Source: CAVSRC01 sp963782045 (GTDB lineage: Bacteria > Pseudomonadota > Alphaproteobacteria > Rhizobiales > Kaistiaceae). Taken from it: DNA of 64,000 bases. Location: positions 496,001-560,000 of the forward strand of contig CAWAIR010000006.1 in assembly GCA_963782045.1 (NCBI GenBank). Direction: 5' to 3'. Under the pieces are notes generated by a model that saw only the letters and a list, made by a program, of their open reading frames with translations, ran no database searches and was not told the origin of the DNA. A program made the position numbers and the translations under genes. Positions 8,269 through 16,409 of the stretch are shown here, in pieces. How positions within the stretch are numbered: position 1 is the stretch's first letter; the number at the start of each line of letters is the position of its first letter.

Positions 8269-9255
8269 ATGGCTCTACCCGCCATGACGCCCGAACGCCC
8301 CCTGATCACGCTGGTCATCCCCGTCCTCAACGAGGCGGCGGGGCTCGATGCGCTCGTCGCCGTGCTCCACCAGAACCTCGACGGGCAGGATTTCGACTGG
8401 TCGGTGCTGTTCGTCGACGATGGCTCGACCGACGGCACGCTGGCGCGCATCCGCGCCCTCCACGCCGTTGAGCCGCGCTTTGCCGCGATCTCGTTCAGCC
8501 GGAACTTCGGCAAGGAGATCGCCATCGCCGCCGGTCTCAATCACGCCAGGGGCGATGCGGTGGTGATCATGGATGGCGACCTGCAGCATCCGCCGGAGAT
8601 GGTGAGAGCCTTCGTCGCCGAATGGCGGAAGGGCGCCCGCATCGTCTTCGGCCAGCGCCAGAGCCGCGATGCCGACAGTTGGGCGCGGCGGCTCTATTCG
8701 CGCCTGTTCCATTTCGTCTTTCGCCACATCGCCCAGACGCGGCTGCCGCTCGGCGTGGTCGACTTCCTGCTCATGGACCGGCAGGCGGTCGATGCCATCA
8801 ACCGGCTCGGCGAGCGCACGCGCTTCTCCAAGGGCCTCTATGCCTGGATCGGCTTTCCGTCGGTGGTGGTGCCGTTCGAATCACAGGACCGCTTCACCGG
8901 CAGCTCGCACTGGAGCTTCATGAAGCTGGCGAGCTTCGCCCTCGACGGCTTCGTCTCGTTCTCGTCGCTGCCGCTCAAGGTGTGGTCCTATTTCGGCGCG
9001 CTGATCTCTTTGGCGGCGCTCGCCTACGGCGCCTACTTCATGGTGCGCAGCATGCTTTTCGGCGCCGACGTGCCAGGCTTTCCGTCGCTGATCGTGTCGA
9101 TCATGTTCTTCGCCGGCGTGCAGCTCGTCTCGCTCGGCATCATGGGCGAATACCTGGCGCGCATCTACGAGGAGGTGAAGGCGCGGCCGCTCTACGTGGT
9201 CGCCGAGGAGATCGGCACCGGCGCGGAGGCGCGGACGGCGGCGAAGGGGTCATGA
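8269..9255 (+). CDS. Glycosyltransferase family 2 (GtrB/DPM1-like)
   Basis: Transfers a sugar from a nucleotide donor to polyprenyl phosphate at the inner face of the membrane. LITLVIPVLNEAAGLDALV starts the GT-A fold, VLFVDDGSTDGT holds the first Asp pair, VVIMDGDLQHPPEMV has the DxD-like metal site, and FSRNFGKEIAIAAGLNHA is typical of the GtrB/ArnC group. Two C-terminal membrane helices follow (WSYFGALISLAALAYGAYF; LIVSIMFFAGVQLVSLGIMGEYL). The start may be at 8269 or 8284 (MTPERPL); no strong ribosome binding site decides. First gene of a tightly coupled set with a ChbG/YdjC deacetylase and a GtrA-like flippase. Confidence 0.9.
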   Translation: MALPAMTPERPLITLVIPVLNEAAGLDALVAVLHQNLDGQDFDWSVLFVDDGSTDGTLARIRALHAVEPRFAAISFSRNFGKEIAIAAGLNHARGDAVVIMDGDLQHPPEMVRAFVAEWRKGARIVFGQRQSRDADSWARRLYSRLFHFVFRHIAQTRLPLGVVDFLLMDRQAVDAINRLGERTRFSKGLYAWIGFPSVVVPFESQDRFTGSSHWSFMKLASFALDGFVSFSSLPLKVWSYFGALISLAALAYGAYFMVRSMLFGADVPGFPSLIVSIMFFAGVQLVSLGIMGEYLARIYEEVKARPLYVVAEEIGTGAEARTAAKGS

Positions 9256-10112
9256 CGGCGCCGATCCTCTGCGCCGACGATTTCGCCATGACCCGCGGCA
9301 TTTCGGACGGGATCCTGGCGCTGGCCGAGGCCGGACGGCTGTCGGCGACCTCGGCCATGGTCAACATGCCGCACTGGCCGGCGGTGGCGGAACGGGCGGT
9401 GGCGCTGCGCGACCGCTTCGCCCTCGGGCTCCACCTCAACCTTACCTTCGGCGCGCCGCTCGGCCGCCTGCCGAAGTTCGCGCCGGCCGGCACCTTGCCG
9501 CCGCCCGACCGGGTAGTGGCGCGCGCGGTCAGCCGGGCCATCGACGCGCAGGAGGTGGCCGACGAGATCGCGCGCCAGCTCGACCGCTTCGAGACGGTCG
9601 CTGGCGTGCCGCCGGATTTCATCGACGGCCACCATCACGTCCATGCCCTCCCCGGCATCCGCGCGGCGCTCGCCGACGTGCTCGGGCGCCGCTTTTCGGC
9701 CGGCGGGCCGCTTGTCCGCGATCCGGCCGATGCCCCCGCCGCGATCCTCAGGCGCCGGCTCTCCGCCGGCAAGGCGCTGACGGCGGCGATGCTCGCCCTC
9801 GGCTTCCGCCAGACGGTGGAGGCGGCGGGCCTCGCCACCAATTGTGGATTCTCCGGCTATTCGTCCTTCGGCGCGATCCCTTACGCACGCGAGTTCGAGA
9901 CCTTCCTCATCGCGCCCGGCGCGCGGCCGATGATCATGTGCCATCCCGGCCTCGCCGACGACGAACTCGGCGGGCGCGACGAGATCGCTTCCCGGCGGCA
10001 GGAGGAGCATGGCTTCCTCGCAAGCCGCGACGGGCTGCCGGAGCTCATCTGGCACGTCCGCGGGCGCGATGCGGCCGGCTTCCCGTGGCGGGCGGGGGAC
10101 GGGGATGGCTGA
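9252..10112 (+). CDS. ChbG/YdjC-family carbohydrate deacetylase
   Basis: 286 residues. ILCADDFAMTRGISDGILALAEAGRLSATSAMVNMP opens with the metal-binding Asp (ADDF), LGLHLNLTFG gives the family HLNLT motif, and DFIDGHHHVHALPGIR contains the metal-binding histidines. The family is a metal-dependent deacetylase acting on N-acetylated sugars, or on glycolipids as in HpnK. The ATG overlaps the stop of the glycosyltransferase (ATGA), and its own end overlaps the next gene, so the three are translationally coupled. Likely role is to deacetylate the sugar carried on a lipid made by its neighbour; that is inference. Confidence 0.88.
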   Translation: MTAPILCADDFAMTRGISDGILALAEAGRLSATSAMVNMPHWPAVAERAVALRDRFALGLHLNLTFGAPLGRLPKFAPAGTLPPPDRVVARAVSRAIDAQEVADEIARQLDRFETVAGVPPDFIDGHHHVHALPGIRAALADVLGRRFSAGGPLVRDPADAPAAILRRRLSAGKALTAAMLALGFRQTVEAAGLATNCGFSGYSSFGAIPYAREFETFLIAPGARPMIMCHPGLADDELGGRDEIASRRQEEHGFLASRDGLPELIWHVRGRDAAGFPWRAGDGDG

Positions 10113-10515
10113 GGACAGCCGGCCGCTCGACTATCGCTCGCTCCGCCACTGGGGCGGCTTCATCGTCTCGGGCGGCAGCGCCTTCCTGGTCGATGCCGCC
10201 ATCAACACCGCCCTCATCCACTTCATCGAGCTGAGCCCGTTCATCAGCCGGCTCATCTCCATCGGCTGCGCCATGGTGTTCGCCTGGCTGATGCACCGCA
10301 ACCTCACCTTCGCCGTGACCGCGCCGCCGCGCCTCTCCGAATTCGCCCGCTTCGCCATGGTCGCCGGCAGCGCCAACGCGCTCAACTATGCCGTCTATGC
10401 GGCGATCCTCATCGTCTGGCCGGCGACGCCGCCGCTGGCCGCGCTCATCGTCGCGACCGCCATTGCCACCTGCGCCTCCTATCTCGGCTTCCGCTTCGGC
10501 GTCTTCCGCCGTTAG
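10105..10515 (+). CDS. GtrA-like membrane protein
   Basis: 136 residues with four membrane helices: WGGFIVSGGSAFLVDAAINTAL, LISIGCAMVFAWLMHRNLTF, FARFAMVAGSANALNYAVYAAIL and LAALIVATAIATCASYLGFRFGVF. The closing LGFRFGVFRR is a GtrA-family signature. GtrA proteins are thought to flip polyprenyl-linked sugars made by GtrB-type transferases. ATG 10105 overlaps the end of the deacetylase gene by 8 bases. It ends 4 bases into the convergent pyridoxal kinase remnant. Confidence 0.88.
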   Translation: MAEDSRPLDYRSLRHWGGFIVSGGSAFLVDAAINTALIHFIELSPFISRLISIGCAMVFAWLMHRNLTFAVTAPPRLSEFARFAMVAGSANALNYAVYAAILIVWPATPPLAALIVATAIATCASYLGFRFGVFRR

Positions 10516-11316
10516 GCCAAAGCGGTCACGGTGAGCCGCTTGCGCGGGGCGGCGAGCACGTCCTGACAGGCCGCCAGCGGCAGCTCGTCGAGACCGTCGC
10601 GATTGGCCGCCTCTACCATCGTGCGGACGGCGCTGGTGGCGCGGGCGGCGGCCTCCTCCGGCGCGGCACCGTCCAGGCGGTGGCCGAGATGGAGCGCGGC
10701 GAAGAGATCGCCGGTGCCATGGACGGTATTGTCCGGCACCCATCGGTGGGTGATGCGGAAACGGCCGGTGGGGCGCCTCGACCAGTGTCTCGATGGTGCC
10801 GGCGCCGGTCTCGGCCGAGGTGACGACGACCTCGCGGGCGGAAAGGAAGCCGGCCCAGCCAGTCGGCCTCGAAGCGGTTGGGCGTGGCGATGTCGGCGAG
10901 CGGCAGGAGGCCAGTCGCGGATGGCGCCGGCCACCGTCTCGGGCTGGAACAGGCCGCCGGTGTCGCCGATGATCGGGTCGCAGAGAGTGAGGCTGCGCGG
11001 GTTCGCCGCCTTGACCGCCGCGACCAGGCGAGCAGCCGGTGCCACCTGATCGGCGGCGCCGAAATAGCCGGTGAGCACGGCGCCGACCGTGCCCAGCCAG
11101 GGCGCCCGGGCGAGGTCGTCGAGCGAGGGCGGCAAAGGCCGCGGCCTCCGGCTGGATGCGGCTGGCGCGGCCGTGGCCGAGATGCCAGGGCAGCACCACG
11201 GTCGGCACGAAGACCACCGGGAAACCCAGCCGTTCCAGCGCAAAGACGCTGGCGCGGCCGCCGACGGCGCCGCGGGCAACGAGGCTGTTGACGACGATGA
11301 CGGTGGGTTTCTCCAT
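10512..11316 (-). pseudogene. pdxY: Pyridoxal kinase (PdxY-like), broken by several frameshifts
   Basis: The pieces of a PdxY-type pyridoxal kinase appear in order but in changing frames. The N-terminus MEKPTVIVVNSLVARGAVGG to SRIQPEAAAFA is from 11316. Then LDDLARAPWLGTVGAVLTGYFG through CDPIIGDTGGLFQPETVAGAIRDW, then LPLADIATPNRFEADW, then GFLSAREVVVTSAETGAG, and finally GRFRITHRWVPDNTVHGTGDLFAALHLG, which holds the catalytic GTGDLF loop. Shifts fall near 11125-11140, 10909-10912, 10854-10856 and 10770-10773; three fit one extra base in a G/C run. Since all parts are well preserved, sequencing error or a very recent pseudogene are both possible. The enzyme would phosphorylate pyridoxal in B6 salvage. 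Confidence 0.75.
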
Positions 11317-11431
11317 GGGCCGCCGGTTCCTTCCGATCCGGGCATCATCTAGCCGACATCTTGGCAGTGGAGCAAAGCCCGCCGGCGGATTACAGTCATT
11401 GGTCTGCGTGGGGACTGAGAAGGGAAACCGG

Positions 11432-12334
11432 ATGCCGCCAGATCTGCGTCCGCGGCGTAGTGCGTTGTTCGTTCCGGGGTCGAATGAGCGGGCGCTCGAA
11501 AAGGGCAAGGGCATAGCGGCCGACGTGCTGATCCTCGATCTGGAGGATTCGGTGGCGCCGGACCGCAAGAACAAGGCGCGCGACGACGTCGCCGGCCTGG
11601 TCGGCCAATTGACCACGGGCCGGCGCGAGATCGTCGTGCGCATCAACGGCCTCGATACGCCGTGGATTGCCCGCGACATCGCCGCGATGGCCGCGGCCAA
11701 GCCCGACGCCATTCTGGTGCCCAAGCTTTCGCGCACCGACGACCTGCGCCGGACGCGGACGGCTCTGGCCGCCGCCCATGCGCCGAAGTCGATGAAACTG
11801 TGGGCGATGATCGAGACCGCTGCGGCGGTGCTCAATGCCAGCGCCATGGGCGCGATCGCGGCCATGCCGGCGCCGGCGGTCACCGGCTACGTGGTCGGCA
11901 CCAACGATCTGGCCGCCGAGCTCGGCGCCAACATCCGGCCGGGGCGCGCCGCGCTGCTGCCGCATCTGGCGCAAGTGGTCGTGGCGGCGCGGGCGCACGG
12001 CCTCGCCGTGCTCGACGGCAGCTTCAACGATCTCAACGACGAAGAGGCGCTCGCCGAGGAGTGCCGCCAGGGACGCGACCTCGGCTTCGATGGCAAGACC
12101 ATCATTCACCCCGAGCAGGTGGCGGTCGCCAATGCCGCCTTCGGACCGTCGCCGCAGGAGCGCGACTGGGCGCGCAAGGTGATCGAAGCCTTCGCCGCAC
12201 CGGACGCCATGGCCAAGGGCGTCATCACGGTCGACGGGCGGATGGTGGAGCGCCTGCACGAGCGCATGGCCCGGCGCACGCTGGAAATGGCCGACGCGAT
12301 CCAGGCGATGGGTGCGGCGACGGAAGACGCCTGA
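11432..12334 (+). CDS. HpcH/HpaI-type CoA ester lyase (CitE-like)
   Basis: 300 residues of a TIM-barrel aldolase family that cleaves or condenses CoA esters such as malyl-CoA or citramalyl-CoA. RRSALFVPGSNERALEKGKGIAADVLILDLEDSVAPDRK carries the CoA-binding N-terminus and metal-binding acidic residues. VRINGLDTPW, AMIETAAAVLNA and VGTNDLAAELG follow as in the family, and GFDGKTIIHPEQVAVANAAFGPS is the C-terminal substrate/CoA segment. ATG 11432 has AAGGGAAACC before it. A longer upstream frame exists but is not homologous. It could be an Mcl-type malyl-CoA lyase; the substrate cannot be fixed from sequence. Confidence 0.88.
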   Translation: MPPDLRPRRSALFVPGSNERALEKGKGIAADVLILDLEDSVAPDRKNKARDDVAGLVGQLTTGRREIVVRINGLDTPWIARDIAAMAAAKPDAILVPKLSRTDDLRRTRTALAAAHAPKSMKLWAMIETAAAVLNASAMGAIAAMPAPAVTGYVVGTNDLAAELGANIRPGRAALLPHLAQVVVAARAHGLAVLDGSFNDLNDEEALAEECRQGRDLGFDGKTIIHPEQVAVANAAFGPSPQERDWARKVIEAFAAPDAMAKGVITVDGRMVERLHERMARRTLEMADAIQAMGAATEDA

Positions 12335-12349
12335 CTTAGCCGGCTGCCG

Positions 12350-12868
12350 CTACTGGCACTCCTTGGAGGCCGCGTCGAGCGCGGCGGTGACGCCGGAGAG
12401 CGAATAGGTGTCGGTGACGTCGGTGCCGCGGCTGGACGTGCTGGTCACGGTCATCCTGGTGCCCTTCTTCATGGCGTCGATGAGCGCCGGCTCCGAATCA
12501 GGCACCGACCACGCCGTCTCGCCGGCGGCGTCGTTGAAGAACATCTTGAAAACGGTGCCGTCGACATTGGCGGTTACGTTGCTGCCCGCCTTGAACGGGA
12601 AGCCGATGATGGTGCTGGCCTCGTTGGTGATGCTCTTCGACGGAATCGTCGTGACCATGAAGAAGGTGTCGCCACGACTCGAAACCGGCCTCGAGTACTT
12701 GGAGTTCTGCGGCTGGGAGGCGGCGAAGCAGGTCTTGTCGCCGTTCTCGGTGGATACGTAGGCGCTCCACACCTTGAAGCTGCCTATGGACGTCGGCGCC
12801 TGCGCAGCGGCCGAGCTCGCCGTTGCGATGAGGGCGCCCATCAGGAGCAAAACGCGTGAATTCATCAT
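12350..12868 (-). CDS. Invasion-associated locus B (IalB) family protein
   Basis: 172 residues from the first of two adjacent ATG codons. Signal peptide (MNSRVLLLMGALIATASSAAAQA), then the IalB layout: FKVWSAYVSTENGDKTCFAASQP, FFMVTTIPSKSITNEASTIIGFPF, NVDGTVFKMFFNDAAGETAW, MKKGTRMTVTSTSSRGTDVTDTYSLSGVTAALDAASKEC. The two cysteines (TCF near the N-terminus, KECQ at the end) probably pair. The family is named after a Bartonella locus involved in red-cell invasion, but in free-living Rhizobiales it is a common periplasmic protein of unknown role. Single gene. Confidence 0.85.
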   Translation of the reverse strand: MMNSRVLLLMGALIATASSAAAQAPTSIGSFKVWSAYVSTENGDKTCFAASQPQNSKYSRPVSSRGDTFFMVTTIPSKSITNEASTIIGFPFKAGSNVTANVDGTVFKMFFNDAAGETAWSVPDSEPALIDAMKKGTRMTVTSTSSRGTDVTDTYSLSGVTAALDAASKECQ

Positions 12869-13035
12869 CCTCTCATGGGAATGCCGGCTGGCCGCCCCGG
12901 TCACCGGTTCTTCCATCTCGATAAGCATTTATTAAACTTCGCTCACCGGAGTTACTATTTCGTGAAGCGCGGGGCAATCCGCAAGGTGGCGAAATTTCTG
13001 TCGGCCGGCAATCGACGAGGATTCCCGCCGTCCCA

Positions 13036-13401
13036 TCAGGGCCGATTCTCGTCGAGCGCGTGCTTGGCGGCGGCGCGATGAGCCGGGGTGATATGGGCGC
13101 CGACGGTGGCGATCGCCGCCAGCAGCACGGTGACGTCGTCGGTGAAGCCGAGCCCGGCGATGAAATCGGGGATGGCGTCGAGCGGCAGCACGAAATAGGC
13201 GAGCGCGCCGATGAGGATGGCACGCACCCTGGTGGGTGTCGCAGGGTCGAAGGCGCAGTAATAGGCGGCGACAAGATCCTCGGCGAAGGGCACGTAGCGG
13301 GCCGCCTTGCGGAAGGTCGCCCAAAACCGGGCTTTCACCCGCTGTTCCTGCCGGGGGTCCTCCTCGGGCCCCAGAATCTCGCCATACAGCACCTTGGTCA
13401 T
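13036..13401 (-). CDS. DUF1232 (YkvA-like) membrane protein
   Basis: 121 residues from ATG 13401, preceded by a good ribosome binding site (GGAGAGGAAGACG). The DUF1232 core is visible: YYCAFDPATPTRVRAILIGALAYFVLPLDAIPDFIAGLGFTDDVTVLLAAIATVGAHITPAHRAAA. Its signature is the LPLDAIPD motif with hydrophobic helices on both sides. Function unknown; family members are small inner-membrane proteins. A longer frame starts at 13461 but lacks a ribosome binding site. Confidence 0.87.
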   Translation of the reverse strand: MTKVLYGEILGPEEDPRQEQRVKARFWATFRKAARYVPFAEDLVAAYYCAFDPATPTRVRAILIGALAYFVLPLDAIPDFIAGLGFTDDVTVLLAAIATVGAHITPAHRAAAKHALDENRP

Positions 13402-13483
13402 CGTCTTCCTCTCCACCCGACGGACGGTGGCAAAGATGGGGCGACGGTCCGGCCGCCGCAAGCAGCGGCAGCCGGCGGTGGCC

Positions 13484-14050
13484 TCACGCGCTCAACCGCG
13501 CCGCGGCGCCCTCCTGGGGAATCAGCGGGTAGCTCTCCTCGACCACATAGGGTCCGCCGCCGATCGAATCGCGTGAGGAGAACAGCACGAAGCGTTCGAC
13601 CTCAACCGGCCCGGTGGAGAAGCCGCCGCGCAGCGTCAGATAGTCGGCGATGTCGCGCGCATTGGCGTGGCGGAGGCGGGCGAGCGTGATGTGCGGGGTG
13701 TATTTGCGCCCCTCCGGCGGCAGGCCGATGCGCTGCATCAGCCGTTCGTGCTCGGCCTGCAGCTCGGTCAGCGGGGGAGACGGCTCGACGCGGGCGACGA
13801 TGGCGTGCGGCTTGCGCGTGCCGAGCGTGCCGACGCCGGTGATGCGCAGCGTGAAGGCAAGGCGGCGCACCCGCGCCAGCGCCTCGGCGATCGCCTCCGC
13901 CGCGATCATGTCGATATCGCCCATGAAGCGCAGCGTCAGGTGGTAGTTCTCGGCGCTGATCCAGCGGGCGCCGGGCAAGCCGCCACGCAGATAGGACAGC
14001 CGTTCTGCGATCCCGGCGGGGATTTCCACTCCGGTGAAGAGGCGCGGCAT
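13484..14050 (-). CDS. thpR: RNA 2',3'-cyclic phosphodiesterase
   Basis: 2H phosphoesterase of 188 residues. Both catalytic HxT motifs are present: NYHLTLRFMG (His37) and YTPHITLARLR (His120). MPRLFTGVEIPAGIAERL is the usual start, and the C-terminus (VERFVLFSSRDSIGGGPYVVEESYPL) matches the family. It hydrolyses 2',3'-cyclic phosphate ends of RNA; historically called 2'-5' RNA ligase. ATG 14050 is chosen although the frame is open far upstream, because only this start matches family length. Divergent from the BI-1 family gene. Confidence 0.92.
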   Translation of the reverse strand: MPRLFTGVEIPAGIAERLSYLRGGLPGARWISAENYHLTLRFMGDIDMIAAEAIAEALARVRRLAFTLRITGVGTLGTRKPHAIVARVEPSPPLTELQAEHERLMQRIGLPPEGRKYTPHITLARLRHANARDIADYLTLRGGFSTGPVEVERFVLFSSRDSIGGGPYVVEESYPLIPQEGAAARLSA

Positions 14051-14183
14051 GGGCGTGTCTCCCGGCTGGCTGTCGCCTGCCGTCAGACTCGCTGCTTCGC
14101 GGCCGGTCTGTAAAGAGGGGTGGGCGGTCTTTTTTGGCCTTTTCCCGCCCGACTCACCCTTCATTAAGCTGTTGTCACGGTAC

Positions 14184-14212
14184 TTGTTTAGACTTTGGCC
14201 AAAGCCCATATT
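14184..14212 (+). promoter_or_regulatory. Predicted sigma-70 promoter with palindromic spacer
   Basis: TTGTTT (14184-14189), 17-base spacer, CATATT (14207-14212), followed 64 bases later by the BI-1 family ATG. The spacer contains the perfect 12-base palindrome CTTTGGCCAAAG (14193-14204), a possible operator. Confidence 0.4.
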
Positions 14213-14275
14213 GTCCGCACGTGCGCTAGGGCCCGACGGGCCGCGCCGGCTTGCAACGGAAGAAGGGACTTTTCG

Positions 14276-15055
14276 ATGGCGAACTACGACAATCAGCCCC
14301 GCTTCGGCGCAACCGTCGCGCGCGGTGCTGAAAGCGCGGTCGATGCGGGCCTTCGCGCCCACATGATCCGCGTCTACAATTACATGGCGAGCGGCCTGGT
14401 GATCACCGGTATTGCCGCCTTCCTCGCCTACAGCCTCGCCACGACCAGCGACCCGGCCGCGGCCGCGGCGACGCTGCAGAATGGCGTGATGCTCACCGGC
14501 TTCGGCACCGCGCTCTTTGGCGGGCTGATGTGGGTGCTGATGCTGGGCACCCTCGGCATGGTGTTCTTCCTCTCCTTCCGCATTGGCCACATGAGCGTCG
14601 GGGCGGCGCAGGCCACCTTCTGGGTCTATGCCGGACTGCTCGGCGTGACGCTGTCGTCGATCTTCGTGATGTACACGGCGACCAGCATCACCCAGGTCTT
14701 CATCATCACCGCCGGCACCTTCGGCGCGATGAGCCTGTGGGGCTACACCACCAAGCGCGACCTGACCGGCATGGGCTCCTTCCTGTTCATGGGCCTGATC
14801 GGCATCATCATCGCCTCGGTCGTTGGCATCTTCTGGCATTCCACCGCGTTGCAGTTCGCCATCTCGGTGATCGGCGTGTTGGTGTTCACTGGCCTCACCG
14901 CCTACGACACCCAGAAGATCAAGGAAATCTATTACGTCGGCGATGACGGCACGGTGGCCGGCCGCAAGGCGATCATGGGTGCGCTCAGGCTGTACCTCGA
15001 TTTCGTCAACCTGTTCCTGATGCTGCTCCGGCTGTTCGGCCAGGGCCGCAACTAG
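14276..15055 (+). CDS. Bax inhibitor-1/YccA family membrane protein
   Basis: 259 residues, seven predicted helices starting with YNYMASGLVITGIAAFLAYSLA and ending with the family signature LRLYLDFVNLFLMLLRLFG. TAYDTQKIKEIYYVGDDGTVAGRKAIMGAL with its conserved Asp is typical of BI-1/YbhL proteins, where the Asp pair senses pH in Ca2+-leak homologues. Start at ATG 14276 after GGAAGAAGGGAC. Inner membrane; role in the cell not established. Followed by a strong intrinsic terminator. Confidence 0.93.
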   Translation: MANYDNQPRFGATVARGAESAVDAGLRAHMIRVYNYMASGLVITGIAAFLAYSLATTSDPAAAAATLQNGVMLTGFGTALFGGLMWVLMLGTLGMVFFLSFRIGHMSVGAAQATFWVYAGLLGVTLSSIFVMYTATSITQVFIITAGTFGAMSLWGYTTKRDLTGMGSFLFMGLIGIIIASVVGIFWHSTALQFAISVIGVLVFTGLTAYDTQKIKEIYYVGDDGTVAGRKAIMGALRLYLDFVNLFLMLLRLFGQGRN

Positions 15056-15080
15056 GCGGGCATGGCGATGCACTGAACGC

Positions 15081-15110
15081 AAAGGGCGCGGCTCGGCCGC
15101 GCCCTTTTTG
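15081..15110 (+). terminator. Intrinsic terminator of the BI-1 family gene
   Basis: 12-base perfect stem AAAGGGCGCGGC / GCCGCGCCCTTT with a TCG loop, running into a T-run (CTTTTTG). It lies 26 bases after the stop at 15055. Confidence 0.9.
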
Positions 15111-15141
15111 TTTGTGATGGGCGTTTTCCGGGGCGGCGATC

Positions 15142-15672
15142 ATGAGCGACATCATCATCAGGCCGACAACCGCGGCCGACATCCCGGCGATCACCGAGAT
15201 CTACGCCGAGGCGGTTGCCGTGGGCACCGCGAGCTTCGAGGTGGTGCCGCCGGACACGGCGGAAATAACGGCCCGCTTCACGCGCCTTGCCGCCGAGGGC
15301 TATCCCTATCTCACCGCCGAACGGGCCGGCACCGTGCTCGGCTACGGCTATGCCGGGCCCTATCGCCCGCGTCCGGCCTATCGCCACACGGTGGAGGATT
15401 CGGTCTATCTGGCGGTCGGGGCCCGCGGCCAGGGCATTGGCGGGGCGCTGCTCCGCCGGCTGATTGACGACGCCACGGTTCTCGGCTTCCGCCAGATGGT
15501 GGCGGTGATCGGCGATTCGGCCAATGACGCCTCGGTCCGCCTGCACAAGGCGGCCGGCTTCACGCTCACCGGCACGCTCAAGGACGTCGGCTTCAAGCAC
15601 GGACGCTGGCTGGATACGGTGATCATGCAGCGCCCGCTCGGGCCCGGCGCGGCGACGCTGCCGACGCGGTAG
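15142..15672 (+). CDS. GNAT acetyltransferase, phosphinothricin/methionine-sulfoximine type
   Basis: 176 residues with the GNAT fold. RPTTAADIPAITEIYAEAVAVGTASFEVVPPD is characteristic of the Pat/YncA subgroup, the acetyl-CoA loop is YLAVGARGQGIGGALLRRLI, and MVAVIGDSANDASVRLHKAAGFTLTGTLKDVGFKHGRWLDTV completes the subgroup pattern. These enzymes N-acetylate methionine sulfoximine/sulfone and phosphinothricin-like amino-acid analogues. The true substrate is not known. Own gene between a terminator and the convergent DUF2794 gene. Confidence 0.9.
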   Translation: MSDIIIRPTTAADIPAITEIYAEAVAVGTASFEVVPPDTAEITARFTRLAAEGYPYLTAERAGTVLGYGYAGPYRPRPAYRHTVEDSVYLAVGARGQGIGGALLRRLIDDATVLGFRQMVAVIGDSANDASVRLHKAAGFTLTGTLKDVGFKHGRWLDTVIMQRPLGPGAATLPTR

Positions 15673-15678
15673 AGGCCC

Positions 15679-16062
15679 TCAGGCGACGATCTTCAGCCGC
15701 CGGTCGATGGCCCTGAGCACATTGGGGAGGTCATGGCCGCGCTTGAGGATGAGGCCGGTGGCGGTGACCAGCGACCAGATGCCCTGGCGGCGCGCCAGGC
15801 GCGGCTGCTTGACGATCCGGTAGAGCGGCACCTCGGCCGCTCGTCGGAAGATCGAGAACACCGCCTGGTCCCTGCCAAGGTCGATGGCGTAGTCGCGCCA
15901 TTCGCCATCGGCGACCTTACGGCCGTACACGTCCAGAATCTGGTTGAGTTCCTGACGATTGAAGCCGACTGGCCCGGCGGGCTGGGTGGCTGGCTTGGCG
16001 GCGGCGAGGGCGATCAGGTTCGCCCGGCCGCCGGACGGCTCTTTGTCTTCCGTCTCGCTCAT
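15679..16062 (-). CDS. DUF2794 protein
   Basis: 127 residues. The conserved part is FNRQELNQILDVYGRKVADGEWRDYAIDLGRDQAVFSIFRRAAEVPLYRIVKQPRLARRQGIWSLVTATGLILKRGHDLPNVLRAIDRRLK. This matches the DUF2794 family, almost confined to Alphaproteobacteria. Cytosolic, function unknown. The N-terminal 30 residues are low complexity. Confidence 0.9.
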   Translation of the reverse strand: MSETEDKEPSGGRANLIALAAAKPATQPAGPVGFNRQELNQILDVYGRKVADGEWRDYAIDLGRDQAVFSIFRRAAEVPLYRIVKQPRLARRQGIWSLVTATGLILKRGHDLPNVLRAIDRRLKIVA

Positions 16063-16361
16063 GGTTCTTCCCGTGTCATCTCGCCGTCATGATTGCCCCG
16101 TTTTTCGGTCAAGGCAAGAGCGCCGAACGCGGCCGCTTCGGCGGCATGGAGGAATTTCCGCTGTACGGACGACGGCTTGCACGAATTCACGATTTTGCCC
16201 CTTTTCCGCCGTTGGTCGACCACGTTGGCGGGCAATCATTTGATCGTTGCCTCAGACGGTTCGGCTCGGCGGAGACCACGGTAGTTTCTCAGCCCCCCAG
16301 CCCCCCGAGGTTTCTCGTCGGGCCGAGCCACTGGCACGAAGCACGTGTTTGATGCGGCAAC
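16063..16361. other. Intergenic region with no supported gene
   Basis: About 300 bases between DUF2794 and the hairpins upstream of htpG. Short open frames (87-94 codons on the plus strand) overlap here but have no ribosome binding site or recognisable protein. Base composition is slightly lower in GC near 16160-16250. Confidence 0.5.
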
Positions 16362-16386
16362 ATTGGCCGGCCTCGTGCCGGCCAAT
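16362..16386. repeat. Perfect inverted repeat upstream of htpG
   Basis: ATTGGCCGGC-ctcgt-GCCGGCCAAT, 10-base perfect arms. No T-run follows on the plus strand (TTGCGTCC), so it is not an obvious terminator. Could be an operator or a structured RNA element. Confidence 0.6.
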
Positions 16387-16409
16387 TTGCGTCCGGGCTG
16401 CCGGCGATC

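Noticed and set aside
10045..11883. 612-codon minus-strand ORF spanning several genes
   Set aside because: It contains only the first part of the pyridoxal kinase in frame (from MEKPTVIVV); the rest is antisense or out of frame.
16089..16352. 87-codon ORF upstream of htpG
   Set aside because: No ribosome binding site, overlapping competing frames, no family; lies in low-information intergenic DNA.
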